Below, in pieces: positions 17,267 to 25,050 of a stretch of DNA of 64,000 nt (positions are counted from its first letter, which is position 1; every line of letters starts with the position of its first letter). Origin of the DNA: an uncultured Ruminococcus sp. GTDB lineage: Bacteria > Bacillota > Clostridia > Oscillospirales > Acutalibacteraceae. The stretch lies in assembly GCA_902799245.1 (NCBI GenBank), contig CADBZY010000004.1:62001-126000 (forward strand), in the 5' to 3' direction. The notes below the pieces were generated by a model. The model saw only the letters and a list, made by a program, of their open reading frames with translations. It was not told the origin of the DNA and ran no database searches. Position numbers and translations under genes: made by a program.

Positions 17267-17941
17267 TCACGCGCGGGCGTCGAGCTTGTTTCTGATGGTG
17301 TCCACAACAAGCTGTACCGACTGTTCAAAATCAATCTCGGAGGTGTCGATCATGATCGAATCCTTTGCGGGTCTGAGCGGAGAAATCGGCTTATGAGTGT
17401 CGAAATAATCGCGTTCTTTGATGTCAGCGAGTACTATCTCATAGTCGGCCTCCATGCCCTTCTCGATAAGCTCCTTGTATCTGCGCTGCGCTCTTACCTC
17501 GGGAGAGGCGGTGAGGAAAATCTTAACCTCAGCGTGCGGCAGCACAACAGTGCCGATGTCTCTGCCGTCCATGATAATATTGTTCTTGCGCGCTATCTCC
17601 TGCTGCATGTCAGAAAGGCACTGGCGCACCTTCGGAATAGCCGAAACGATCGGCGCGCAGCGTGTCACTTCGCGTGTGCGGATGACTCTGGAAACATTCT
17701 CGCCGCAGAGATAGACCTTCTGCTCGCCGTCCTCGTATTTCAGCTCAATATCAAGCATCGGAAGGATCGAGCCGACCTTTTCTGCGTCGTCAGGGTCGAT
17801 GCGGTGCTGCATCACATAAAGCGCCGCGGCGCGGTACATGGCTCCTGTGTCCACGTAAACAAATCCCAGCCGCCTTGCGGCTTCGCGTGAGATAGAGCTT
17901 TTGCCAGCGCCGGAAGGCCCGTCAATTGCTACATTAATCAT
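17267..17941 (-). CDS. cmk: Cytidylate kinase
   Basis: Phosphorylates CMP and dCMP to the diphosphates using ATP. Start set at ATG 17941, giving MINVAIDGPSGAGKSS with its P-loop (GPSGAGKS) at residues 8-15; the frame runs further upstream without homology. 224 residues, normal for the family. Other motifs: YVDTGAMYRA (substrate binding), DGRDIGTVVLP, and the lid region SPEVRAQRRYKEL. The ATG overlaps the stop of the upstream flavoprotein gene by eight bases, so translation is probably coupled. The pairing with ispH-rpsA matches the common cmk-rpsA association. Confidence 0.96.
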   Translation of the reverse strand: MINVAIDGPSGAGKSSISREAARRLGFVYVDTGAMYRAAALYVMQHRIDPDDAEKVGSILPMLDIELKYEDGEQKVYLCGENVSRVIRTREVTRCAPIVSAIPKVRQCLSDMQQEIARKNNIIMDGRDIGTVVLPHAEVKIFLTASPEVRAQRRYKELIEKGMEADYEIVLADIKERDYFDTHKPISPLRPAKDSIMIDTSEIDFEQSVQLVVDTIRNKLDARA

Positions 17942-19193
17942 ATGAGTAAAATCCCATCCTTTCTGCTGAGGCAATTCCCGCGCACCGTCCTGTGGAAAAC
18001 GCGATCTGCAAATTAAACCCGCCTGTGTGTGCGTCAACGTCGATCACTTCACCGGCAAAATACAAGCCCTCCACGAGCTTTGACTCCATGGTTTTTGGGT
18101 CGATTTCGTTTACGCTTATGCCGCCCGAAGTAATAATGGCCTCGTCGATCGGACGGAATCCGGTGACGGTGAATTCAAGATTTTTCAGAAGTCCCGCCAG
18201 CGCAAGTCTTTGTTCACGGCGTATCGAATTCACTTTGAAGGTGTAAGGAATGCCTGTTCTCTTTATTATAACAGAAATAATCTTTTGTGGCAATAGTTTT
18301 GAGAGAGAATTTACAAAATCTTTGTTAATATTTTCCGAAAAATCTCTCTGAATCCTCGCGTCAAGCTGTTCAAGGGTGAGGGCAGGCTTTAAGTCGATGG
18401 AAATTGTGTACTGTTTATACGGGTCGCGCATGTGGGAACTGGCGCTGAGAATGACCGGACCCGACATACCAAAGTGAGTGAAAAGCATCTCCCCGAAATC
18501 CTTATAAATCACCTTGCCGCTGTCTGCCTCCGATACCTTGATGGCAATATTTCTGAGCGAAAGTCCCTGCGCCTCTGCACACTCCTTGCCCTCTATGACC
18601 AGCGGAACAAGCGAGGGCTTGGGACTTACCACCGTGTGACCTACGCTTCGGGCAAAGGCATATCCGTCTCCGGTGGAACCTGTCAGCGGATAGGATTTGC
18701 CACCGGTGGCGACAATGCACGCGGAACAGGCTATCTCTTCCCCACTCTGGGTGCTGACGCCCGTAATGCAGCCGTTCTCGGTGATTAATTCCTTCACGGT
18801 GTCTCGGATGACGCGTACGCCGCTTTTTTTGCAATAATCAATGAGGGCGTTGTTGATATCCGCAGCCCTGTCTGACACAGGAAATACCCTGTTTCCCCTT
18901 TCCACTTTGAGCGCGACGCCGCGAGCCTCGAAAAAGTCCATCACGTCGCGGTTGGAGAATCTTGCATAGGCGCTGAAAAGGAATTTCGGATTGACCGGAA
19001 TATTGGCAAAAAAAACGTCACGGGTGCAATCGTTCGTGACGTTGCAGCGTCCCTTGCCCGTGATCAGCAGCTTTTTCCCATTGCGCTGGTTCTTTTCCAT
19101 CAGGGCAACCGAAGCGCCCCTTTCCGCCGCTGTTCCGGCTGCCATCATTCCCGCGGGGCCTCCGCCTATTACAACGATGTCGTAAGCCGTCAT
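17934..19193 (-). CDS. HI0933/BaiN-like FAD-dependent oxidoreductase
   Basis: A 419-residue flavoprotein. The N-terminal Rossmann motif VVIGGGPAGMMAAGTAAERG with a terminal acidic VALMEKN binds FAD; KKLLITGKGRCNVTN is the signature of the HI0933/YhiN family. A middle domain (about 190-330) carries TGGKSYPLTGSTGDGY, and the C-terminus has GGISVNEIDPKTMESK, LYFAGEVIDVDAHTGG and FNLQIAFSTGR, the second FAD contact. Family members include BaiN, proposed to act on bile acid intermediates, but most have no proven substrate, so no specific reaction is claimed. Start overlaps the upstream regulator by four bases (ATGA). Confidence 0.93.
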   Translation of the reverse strand: MTAYDIVVIGGGPAGMMAAGTAAERGASVALMEKNQRNGKKLLITGKGRCNVTNDCTRDVFFANIPVNPKFLFSAYARFSNRDVMDFFEARGVALKVERGNRVFPVSDRAADINNALIDYCKKSGVRVIRDTVKELITENGCITGVSTQSGEEIACSACIVATGGKSYPLTGSTGDGYAFARSVGHTVVSPKPSLVPLVIEGKECAEAQGLSLRNIAIKVSEADSGKVIYKDFGEMLFTHFGMSGPVILSASSHMRDPYKQYTISIDLKPALTLEQLDARIQRDFSENINKDFVNSLSKLLPQKIISVIIKRTGIPYTFKVNSIRREQRLALAGLLKNLEFTVTGFRPIDEAIITSGGISVNEIDPKTMESKLVEGLYFAGEVIDVDAHTGGFNLQIAFSTGRCAGIASAERMGFYSYD

Positions 19194-20059
19194 AATTCCT
19201 CCTCCGGCTTCTGATAGATGTCGTACTCATCCCAGATTTCTTCCAACCGGCGGAAGGTGTCGGACACCTCGCTCTGGTTGCGCTTGATAGCGGCGACAAT
19301 CAGGGCGTTTATCACACTCATCGGAGCGACGAGAGAATCAACGATCGACAGCATATCGCTTTTGGCAATCAATGCACATTCCGCGTATTGCACCAAAGGA
19401 GACGACATGGTATCGGTAATAGCGATGATGTTGGCTCCCTTTGCATTGGCAAATTTCAGCGCAGCAATGGCGCTGTTGCAGTATCGCGGGAAGCTGATGC
19501 CGATGACACACGCCTTGCTGTCCACATGCATCATCTGTGCAAGTGTGTCGCTCTCGTTGGAAGGGTCAATGACCACCACATTTTTGAATATCAGTTTAAG
19601 ATAATATCCTAAAAACACCGCCAACGCCTCGGCGCTCCTGGCGCCGGATATGTAAATCTTTTCCGCGTTGCAGATCATCTCGACAGCCTTGTCAAAATGC
19701 TCCTTCGACGACTCACCGAGTGTGCGGCGAATCTTGTCCACATCGGAGGTCAGGACGTTTTCGAGTATCTCGTCGTCCTTGATCCGACTGCAAGCCACAT
19801 CAATTCTCTGCACGGAGGTCAGTCGGTTGCGGATCATCTCCTGAATCGCCTTCTGCAGTCCGGGATAACCGTCGTAGCCAAGCTCCGTGGCAAAACGCAC
19901 GACGGTCGATTCACTGACGCCTACAGTTCTGCCGAGGGTAGAGGCCGTCATGAATGCAGCTTTGTCGTATTTTTCGCAGATATAATCCGCGATAGCCTTC
20001 TGTCCTTTTGAAAATCCGGAATAACCTGAATTCAGGGCATTGATAAGCGAATTGCTCAT
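19190..20059 (-). CDS. MurR/RpiR-family transcriptional regulator
   Basis: A 289-residue regulator. The N-terminal HTH_6 domain (about 1-80) shows the typical GFSKGQKAIADYI, ASTLGRTVGVSESTVVRFA pattern. A SIS sugar-phosphate binding domain follows (about 125-260: IYISGARSAEALAVFLG, VIGISFPRYCNSAIAALKFA, IAITDTMSSPL). Such proteins sense phosphosugars. Here it heads an operon with a flavoprotein, cmk and ispH-rpsA rather than sugar genes, so its target is not evident. SD GAGGGA upstream of ATG 20059. Confidence 0.92.
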   Translation of the reverse strand: MSNSLINALNSGYSGFSKGQKAIADYICEKYDKAAFMTASTLGRTVGVSESTVVRFATELGYDGYPGLQKAIQEMIRNRLTSVQRIDVACSRIKDDEILENVLTSDVDKIRRTLGESSKEHFDKAVEMICNAEKIYISGARSAEALAVFLGYYLKLIFKNVVVIDPSNESDTLAQMMHVDSKACVIGISFPRYCNSAIAALKFANAKGANIIAITDTMSSPLVQYAECALIAKSDMLSIVDSLVAPMSVINALIVAAIKRNQSEVSDTFRRLEEIWDEYDIYQKPEEEL

Positions 20060-20123
20060 TGTAATCCCTCACATCATAGACACTTTTTTTCACTAAATGT
20101 GCCTGTACAATATTAACGCAAAA

Positions 20124-20157
20124 GGCACTCGCATTTTTTAAGGAATATGCGAATGCC
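20124..20157 (-). terminator. Rho-independent terminator of the dnaX-ebfC-recR-smpB operon
   Basis: Stem GGCACTCGCA (20124-20133) with TGCGAATGCC (20148-20157), one mismatch/wobble, followed on the minus strand by TTTTGCG. It lies seven bases after smpB. Confidence 0.75.
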
Positions 20158-20163
20158 TGATTG

Positions 20164-20634
20164 TTATTGATTTTTCTGCTTCAAGGCGCGGTCAATGGCG
20201 CGCTTTGCGTCGCGCTTGGCCGCATCCTCTCGCTTGTCATAGAGTTTTTTGCCCTTGCAAAGACCTATCTGCACCTTGACAAGTGACCCTTTAAAGTAAA
20301 GTGACAGGGGTACGATGGAATAACCCGCCTGCTTTACATTGCTGTAAAGGTGCGCAATCTCCTTCTTGTGCAGAAGAAGTCTTCTGACTCTCAGGGGATT
20401 GACATTGAAGATATTGCCGTGGTCGTACGGGCTGATGTGCATACCCTTGATGTAAAGCTGACCTTCCTCAATGGAGCACCAGGCTTCTTTGATATTGACC
20501 TGTCCCTGGCGCAGAGATTTAACCTCTGTGCCGGTCAGCTCGATGCCTGCCTCATACGATTCCTCGACGAAATATTCATGAAAAGCCTTTTTGTTCTGGG
20601 CAATGCTTCTGTTTGCATCCTTGTCCTTTGGCAA
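20164..20634 (-). CDS. smpB: SsrA-binding protein SmpB
   Basis: Binds tmRNA and delivers it to stalled ribosomes for trans-translation. Start proposed at TTG 20634, six bases after GAGGTG, giving MPKDKDANRSIAQNKKAFHEYF, the normal N-terminus; the longer frame from 20673 would overlap recR. 156 residues. Signature motifs: YEAGIELTGTEVKSLRQGQ, NIKEAW, ISPYDHGNIFN, RVRRLLLHKKEI, LKQKNQ tail. Start lies 11 bases after the recR stop codon, in the same operon. The tmRNA gene itself is not in the window. Confidence 0.95.
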   Translation of the reverse strand: MPKDKDANRSIAQNKKAFHEYFVEESYEAGIELTGTEVKSLRQGQVNIKEAWCSIEEGQLYIKGMHISPYDHGNIFNVNPLRVRRLLLHKKEIAHLYSNVKQAGYSIVPLSLYFKGSLVKVQIGLCKGKKLYDKREDAAKRDAKRAIDRALKQKNQ

Positions 20635-20644
20635 TTTGATCACC

Positions 20645-21244
20645 TCATAATTCGCTGCGTCCGTCAAGCGCACGTTTGAGCGTTACCTCATCGGCATATT
20701 CAAGATCGCCGCCGACCGGAATACCGTAGGCCAGCCTTGTCACTCTGACGCCGAGAGGCTTGATCAGTCTGGAAAGGTACATCGCCGTCGCCTCGCCCTC
20801 CACAGTGGGATTGGTAGCCATAATGACTTCATTGACTCCCCCTGCATTGATGCGTGCAAGCAGCTCCTTGACACAGAGCTGTTCGGGGCCGATACCGTCC
20901 ATCGGCGAAATGCAGCCGTGAAGCACATGATACACCGCGTTGAATTCGTGCGTACGTTCCAGCGCGATCACGTCCTTCGGCTCCGCGACAACGCAGATGA
21001 TGGATTTGTCCCTCGCCGCGTTGGAACAGACAGGACAAAGCTCCTCGTCGGTCAGATTGCAGCATACGGCACACTTTCGTATCTTTTCCTTTGCCTCGAT
21101 AATGGCGTTGGCAAACGCCTCGGCTTCGGACTTCGGCAGGTCAAGCACATACAGCGCAAGCCTTTGGGCGCTCTTTTTGCCGATGCCCGGCAGTTTTTCA
21201 AACTGCTCTATCAGCTTTGTAAGCGGTGCTACCCGGTAGGCCAA
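20645..21244 (-). CDS. recR: Recombination mediator protein RecR
   Basis: A 199-residue RecR that, with RecO and RecF, loads RecA on gapped DNA. Domains in order: HhH ([20 protein letters not shown], about 15-34), a C4 zinc finger ([16 protein letters not shown], about 58-73), Toprim ([18 protein letters not shown], about 80-97), and the C-terminal [38 protein letters not shown]. All Cys ligands are present. It starts two bases after the ebfC stop, in the conserved dnaX-ebfC-recR order. Confidence 0.97.
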   Translation of the reverse strand: MAYRVAPLTKLIEQFEKLPGIGKKSAQRLALYVLDLPKSEAEAFANAIIEAKEKIRKCAVCCNLTDEELCPVCSNAARDKSIICVVAEPKDVIALERTHEFNAVYHVLHGCISPMDGIGPEQLCVKELLARINAGGVNEVIMATNPTVEGEATAMYLSRLIKPLGVRVTRLAYGIPVGGDLEYADEVTLKRALDGRSEL

Positions 21245-21245
21245 C

Positions 21246-21599
21246 TCAGAATCCCATTCCCGGAAGTGACAGACCGCCTGTGACAGCGTTCATTCTCTCT
21301 TCCTTGTCAGCGTTGATGCTGCGGATGACCTCATTGACGGCGCCTGTGATCATGTCGGCGAGCATTTCCGGATCTTCCGGGTCAATGGCTTCGGGGCTGA
21401 TGGTGAGGTTGGTGATCTCCATCTTGCCGAGCATGGTGACGGTGACGGCGTTGCCGCCTGTGCTGACGGTGTATTCCTTCTGGTCAAGCTCCGCGGAAAC
21501 CTTTTCCATTTCCTCCTGAATCTTCTGCGCCTGCTTTGCGATCTGGCTCATGTTGGTTGCCTGTCCTGAGCCGTAGCCCTTGGGTAATCTTGATTTCAT
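21246..21599 (-). CDS. YbaB/EbfC-family nucleoid-associated protein
   Basis: 117 residues from ATG 21599 (TAGGAGG nearby); the frame upstream overlaps dnaX and lacks support. Small dimeric DNA-binding protein. A Gly-rich N-terminus ([15 protein letters not shown]) precedes a helix ([19 protein letters not shown]), the beta-sheet core ([25 protein letters not shown]) and the C-terminal helix with [14 protein letters not shown], the family consensus. Lies between dnaX and recR as in most Firmicutes. Confidence 0.95.
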   Translation of the reverse strand: MKSRLPKGYGSGQATNMSQIAKQAQKIQEEMEKVSAELDQKEYTVSTGGNAVTVTMLGKMEITNLTISPEAIDPEDPEMLADMITGAVNEVIRSINADKEERMNAVTGGLSLPGMGF

Positions 21600-21612
21600 T
21601 GTAAAAATCCTC

Positions 21613-23295
21613 CTAATCTTCTTCCACATCAACGCCCGCTTCCTGCGCCCGCTGCATGATTTTCTCGGCGGATGCGAGATGGGTGTCGTCGGAACGGTAT
21701 TTGTTTTCAGATAAATTATATTGAACTGCTCCCGACGGGGTGTAAGGACCCAGCCGACAGTCGATTCCTGAAATTTGTTTGACGATATTTTTGATCGAGT
21801 CCTTGACCTGCGCGCTTCTCAGCATATCCCTGCCGAAGCCGCCGGTTTCAATGAGCAGATACTTCCCGTTGATAAACGCCCTTGAATTGGCAAGCACGCT
21901 GTAGGCCGCCTGATTGGACTCCTGCAGGACTTCAATGACACGGCTCCAGTCGCCGTATAGCTGCGCGCTGTCGCTCAATTCGCGCACATTTACCGCAGCA
22001 CCGCCTTTTTCCGCAGGGCTCTTGCTTCCCGGCTCGGACGTGCTTCCATAAATCGGAACCGTCTGGGCGGTCGGTCTGCTTTGCAGCAGCCCCGAGCGAA
22101 CCGTGCGTTCCAGTGATTCGATACGGGAGAGCAGCGAATGGATCACAGCGCTCTGATCGGGTGCAGCCTGCTGTCTGACGGGCGGTGAAGGCTGCGCCGT
22201 CTGGGTGCCGTTGTCGGGAATCCCGCAAATTTTGATCAGCACGGTTTCCATTTCCACGCGCTTGTTGACGCCGCGCGCCATCTTTTCATAGGATGACTGA
22301 AGGAGATTGACTATTTCTATCGCCCGCGCCGGTGTAAACTGTGCAGCTGTCTGCTTAAGTTCGGTCAGCTCCGCTTCGGAGGCGACGATCAGACCGTCGG
22401 AGTCCTTCACGGTGCAGAGTATCATAATGCTGCGGAAATACCCTATCAGCTCATCGCAAAGACGAATCATATCCTTTGAATTGGCGTATAGCTCATTAAT
22501 CAGCTTCATCAGCGCCGCCGGATCGCGCTTGGCTATATCGCCTGCAATTTCGTTGATGTAGCCTGTGCCAGCCATACCCACCGTCTCACAGACGGTCAAG
22601 GCGTTGACCTGCTTGCTCTTCCCCATCGCCTGATCGAGAATGGAAAGCGCGTCACGCATACCGCCGTCGGCAAGGCGTGCAATCATCAATCCCGCTTCGT
22701 CGTCGAGATCGCCGCCCTCCTGCTGGGCGATGTACCGCAGTCTTTCGCATATCGCCTGCGGCGTGACGCGGTGGAAGTCAAACCGTTGACACCTCGAAAG
22801 AATCGTCGCAGGCAGCTTGTGTGGCTCGGTGGTCGCCAGAATAAAAATCACATAGGACGGCGGCTCTTCCAGCGTTTTGAGAAGTGCGTTGAAGGCCTCT
22901 GTGGTGAGCATATGCACCTCATCCACGATAAAAACACGGTACTTCGCCTGAGCCGGCGTGTAGCGTATTTCCTCGAGCAGGTCGCGGATGTCCTCGATCT
23001 TGCGGTTGGAGGCGGCGTCCATTTCGGTGACGTCCATAATGCTTTCGTCTTCGATGCCGCGGCAGATCTCGCACTCGCCGCATGGATTACCGTCTATGGG
23101 ATGAAGGCAGTTGACCGCCTTGGCGAAAATCTTGGCGCAGGTGGTTTTGCCCGTGCCGCGTGAGCCGGTGAAGAGGTATGCGTGAGCGACTCTGCCCGTG
23201 ATCAGCTCGTTTTTGAGCGTTTCGGTGACATGTGGCTGCCCGACCACATCGGCGAAGGTCTTCGGACGCCATTTGCGGTAAAGCACCTGATACAT
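21613..23295 (-). CDS. dnaX: DNA polymerase III subunit gamma/tau
   Basis: Clamp-loader ATPase of the replicative polymerase. Start at ATG 23295 (MYQVLYRKWRPKTF), preceded by GAGAGGGTG; 560 residues. Walker A FTGSRGTGKTTCAK (about 43-56), zinc-binding CLHPIDGNPCGECEIC, Walker B VFIVDEVHML, sensor 1 LATTEPHKLP and arginine-finger SRCQRF are all present. Domain III spans to about 350, followed by a Ser/Pro/Gln linker and a tau-type C-terminal domain (about 440-560). I see no obvious internal AAA AAG frameshift site for a short gamma form. The SRP RNA gene is directly upstream, as in Bacillus. Confidence 0.97.
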   Translation of the reverse strand: MYQVLYRKWRPKTFADVVGQPHVTETLKNELITGRVAHAYLFTGSRGTGKTTCAKIFAKAVNCLHPIDGNPCGECEICRGIEDESIMDVTEMDAASNRKIEDIRDLLEEIRYTPAQAKYRVFIVDEVHMLTTEAFNALLKTLEEPPSYVIFILATTEPHKLPATILSRCQRFDFHRVTPQAICERLRYIAQQEGGDLDDEAGLMIARLADGGMRDALSILDQAMGKSKQVNALTVCETVGMAGTGYINEIAGDIAKRDPAALMKLINELYANSKDMIRLCDELIGYFRSIMILCTVKDSDGLIVASEAELTELKQTAAQFTPARAIEIVNLLQSSYEKMARGVNKRVEMETVLIKICGIPDNGTQTAQPSPPVRQQAAPDQSAVIHSLLSRIESLERTVRSGLLQSRPTAQTVPIYGSTSEPGSKSPAEKGGAAVNVRELSDSAQLYGDWSRVIEVLQESNQAAYSVLANSRAFINGKYLLIETGGFGRDMLRSAQVKDSIKNIVKQISGIDCRLGPYTPSGAVQYNLSENKYRSDDTHLASAEKIMQRAQEAGVDVEED

Positions 23296-23349
23296 GCTGC
23301 ACACCCTCTCACAAGAAAAAATACTGCCCGCCATTTATTTTCGGGCATT

Positions 23350-23520
23350 AAAAAAGACAGAACCCTCATGCACATCGTCACACGGACACCAGATTGACTG
23401 CGGCGCACAAGGCAAACCGCTTAATGCTGCTCGGTTCCCCGCCTGACATGGTTCACAGCGCCCTGCCGCACAGGATCCGGCATCCGCATGTCGATATGCA
23501 CGAATGTATTCTGTCTTCGT
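23350..23520 (-). ncRNA. ffs: Signal recognition particle RNA
   Basis: The minus-strand gap before dnaX carries the SRP domain IV core, GAACCATGTCAGG followed by GGGGAACCGAGCAG, at about 23421-23457: the two internal loops that bind Ffh. Flanking arms pair over a long distance. The 5' arm AGACAGAA (complement of 23509-23516) matches TTCTGTCT at the 3' end (complement of 23355-23362), with further pairs between, and TTTTTT follows as a terminator. The estimated length of about 165 bases is longer than the E. coli 4.5S RNA, as in Firmicutes with helix 5. Exact ends are approximate. Confidence 0.85.
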
Positions 23521-23567
23521 TAAGGCAAATTTTTTAAAAATCGCCGCGACTTTTTCAGTCGCTATAA

Positions 23568-23599
23568 TAGTATAATACATGCCTTTCAAAAAATCAATG
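23568..23599 (-). promoter_or_regulatory. Promoter of the SRP RNA-dnaX operon
   Basis: On the minus strand TTGATT, 17 bases, TATACT, about 55 bases upstream of the estimated RNA 5' end. A small stem GCGACT/AGTCGC follows the -10. Confidence 0.5.
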
Positions 23600-23686
23600 A
23601 TTTTTTTGCCGCTGATTGTAAATTTTTTGTATACGGGAGGCGCGCAATATCGAATGAACGGTGTGTTTTTTCATTTGGAGGTTGCT

Positions 23687-23715
23687 TTGACAAGGAATAA
23701 GTGGTATCATAATGT
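23687..23715 (+). promoter_or_regulatory. SigA promoter of galM with overlapping palindrome
   Basis: TTGACA (23687-23692), 17-base spacer, TAATGT (23710-23715). The -10 box lies within a perfect inverted repeat, GTATCAT-AATGT-ATGATAC (23704-23722), a candidate repressor operator. Confidence 0.7.
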
Positions 23716-23746
23716 ATGATACACGGCTAAGGAAGGAGCGGAAGCA

Positions 23747-24766
23747 ATGGATCATTCTATCATCACAGAGGAAAACTGGGGCAAAATCGCCAAAAATAAA
23801 ACCGTCAGTCGGTACACCCTTTCAAACGGTGAACTGTCTGTATCAGTCATCAATTTCGGTGCAACAGTGCAGCGCATTGTATATCGGGGACAGGAAATGA
23901 TTTTCTCGCTGCCGGAAGCCAGGCTTTACCAAAAATTCAGCTTCGGCTGTATCGGCGCGGTGGTTGGCCGGTATGCCGGAAGAATTGCAGGAGGAAGATT
24001 TACGCTTGACGGGAAGGAGTACCGCCTGACGCGCAATCTGAAAGGCAATCATCTTCACGGCGGCAGGCACGGATTTAACACGAAGCTGTGGGAGAGCCGC
24101 GTCATTGGAAATGACTGCGTAGAATTCACCCTTCTCTCCCCTGACGGCGAAGAAGGCTATCCCGGTAATCTGAATGTCAGTGTCTCTTATCATGTCACGG
24201 ATGATAACTCCCTTACGGTTTCGTATGAGGCACACAGCGACAGGGACACGGTGATAAATCTCACCAATCACTGCTACTTCAATCCCAACGGTGTGGATTC
24301 TACCTTCCCCAAAAAGCAAGAGTCCGACGAACCCGACAACCGTGACGTTTCATTGAGGATAGACGCGGACAGAATCGTGGAGCTTAACGGAGAAATTCCG
24401 ACCGGTAGGCTTCTGCCGGTCGAAGGAACGGTATTTGATTTCCGTACCCCGCGAAAGCTTGCCGTAATGGCAGAGAATTTGCCCGATGAATCTTTCAGCG
24501 GGTATGACCACACGTTTGCATTGAACCACTGCGATCCGGAGCAGCCTATCGCTGTGGCAAGGGGATTGAGAAGCAACATAACAATAAAAATCTTCACCGA
24601 TCAGCCTGCGGTGCAGCTTTTCACCATGGGCAATCCCGGAAATGCATTTGCCTTGGAGACCCAGCATTTCCCGGACAGCCCGAATCATCCGAAATTTCCG
24701 AGCACGGTTCTCCGAGCAGGAGAGTCTTTCCGCAGCAGAACCGTGTATCGTTTCTCTTATGAATAA
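23747..24766 (+). CDS. galM: Aldose 1-epimerase (galactose mutarotase)
   Basis: Interconverts alpha and beta anomers of hexoses such as galactose. 339 residues, normal for the family. Motifs: INFGATVQRI near the N-terminus, VVGRYAGRIAGGRF, GNHLHGGRHGFN (substrate Asn/Arg and His), the catalytic HC of NLTNHCYFNPNG, and GYDHTFAL, all conserved; the C-terminal catalytic Glu is likely in ALETQHFPDSPNHP. Start ATG 23747 follows AAGGAG-like sequence. It is transcribed alone from its own promoter and stops before a terminator, with no other galactose genes nearby. Confidence 0.94.
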   Translation: MDHSIITEENWGKIAKNKTVSRYTLSNGELSVSVINFGATVQRIVYRGQEMIFSLPEARLYQKFSFGCIGAVVGRYAGRIAGGRFTLDGKEYRLTRNLKGNHLHGGRHGFNTKLWESRVIGNDCVEFTLLSPDGEEGYPGNLNVSVSYHVTDDNSLTVSYEAHSDRDTVINLTNHCYFNPNGVDSTFPKKQESDEPDNRDVSLRIDADRIVELNGEIPTGRLLPVEGTVFDFRTPRKLAVMAENLPDESFSGYDHTFALNHCDPEQPIAVARGLRSNITIKIFTDQPAVQLFTMGNPGNAFALETQHFPDSPNHPKFPSTVLRAGESFRSRTVYRFSYE

Positions 24767-24770
24767 TACA

Positions 24771-24821
24771 AAATCCCGCCCGAATTGCCCCTTTCATAAG
24801 GATGGTATTCGAGCGGGATTT
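24771..24821. terminator. Bidirectional terminator between galM and the nrdD tail gene
   Basis: Stem AATCCCGCCCGAAT (24772-24785) with ATTCGAGCGGGATT (24807-24820), one mismatch. TTTTTTC follows on the plus strand and TTTTGTATTATT on the minus strand. Confidence 0.8.
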
Positions 24822-24841
24822 TTTCGCTGTTTTTGAAAGAA

Positions 24842-25012
24842 TTACTTGTCGCTTTCGTTAAGACCGTGCTTGACTCTGTCGCTTTCCTCAGCGCGCTTTG
24901 CGTCGTTGAAGCGGTCGACGGTGCCGACGAGATAGCCGGTTATGCGGCGGATACGCTCGAATTCAACGCCTTCACCGATGGTTGTTTTTTTCTGTGTTGC
25001 CTGTTTATTCAT
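24842..25012 (-). CDS. Stand-alone glycyl-radical tail of anaerobic ribonucleotide reductase
   Basis: A 56-residue protein with its own GGAGGT and ATG, 38 bases after the nrdD stop codon and in a different frame. Residues 21-50 read IRRITGYLVGTVDRFNDAKR then AEESDRVKHG, matching the C-terminal radical loop of ordinary NrdD (R-x-x-GYL ... FN-x-(A/G)K ... RVKH). Gly26 corresponds to the E. coli Gly681 radical. The adjacent NrdD lacks this segment. This protein would dock into the NrdD barrel and carry the radical made by an NrdG activase (not in the window), much as GrcA/YfiD can substitute for the radical domain of pyruvate formate-lyase. Identification rests on this motif match. Confidence 0.88.
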   Translation of the reverse strand: MNKQATQKKTTIGEGVEFERIRRITGYLVGTVDRFNDAKRAEESDRVKHGLNESDK

Positions 25013-25050
25013 TATAATTACCTCCGTATTGGTTTATTGTCATTTCAGAT

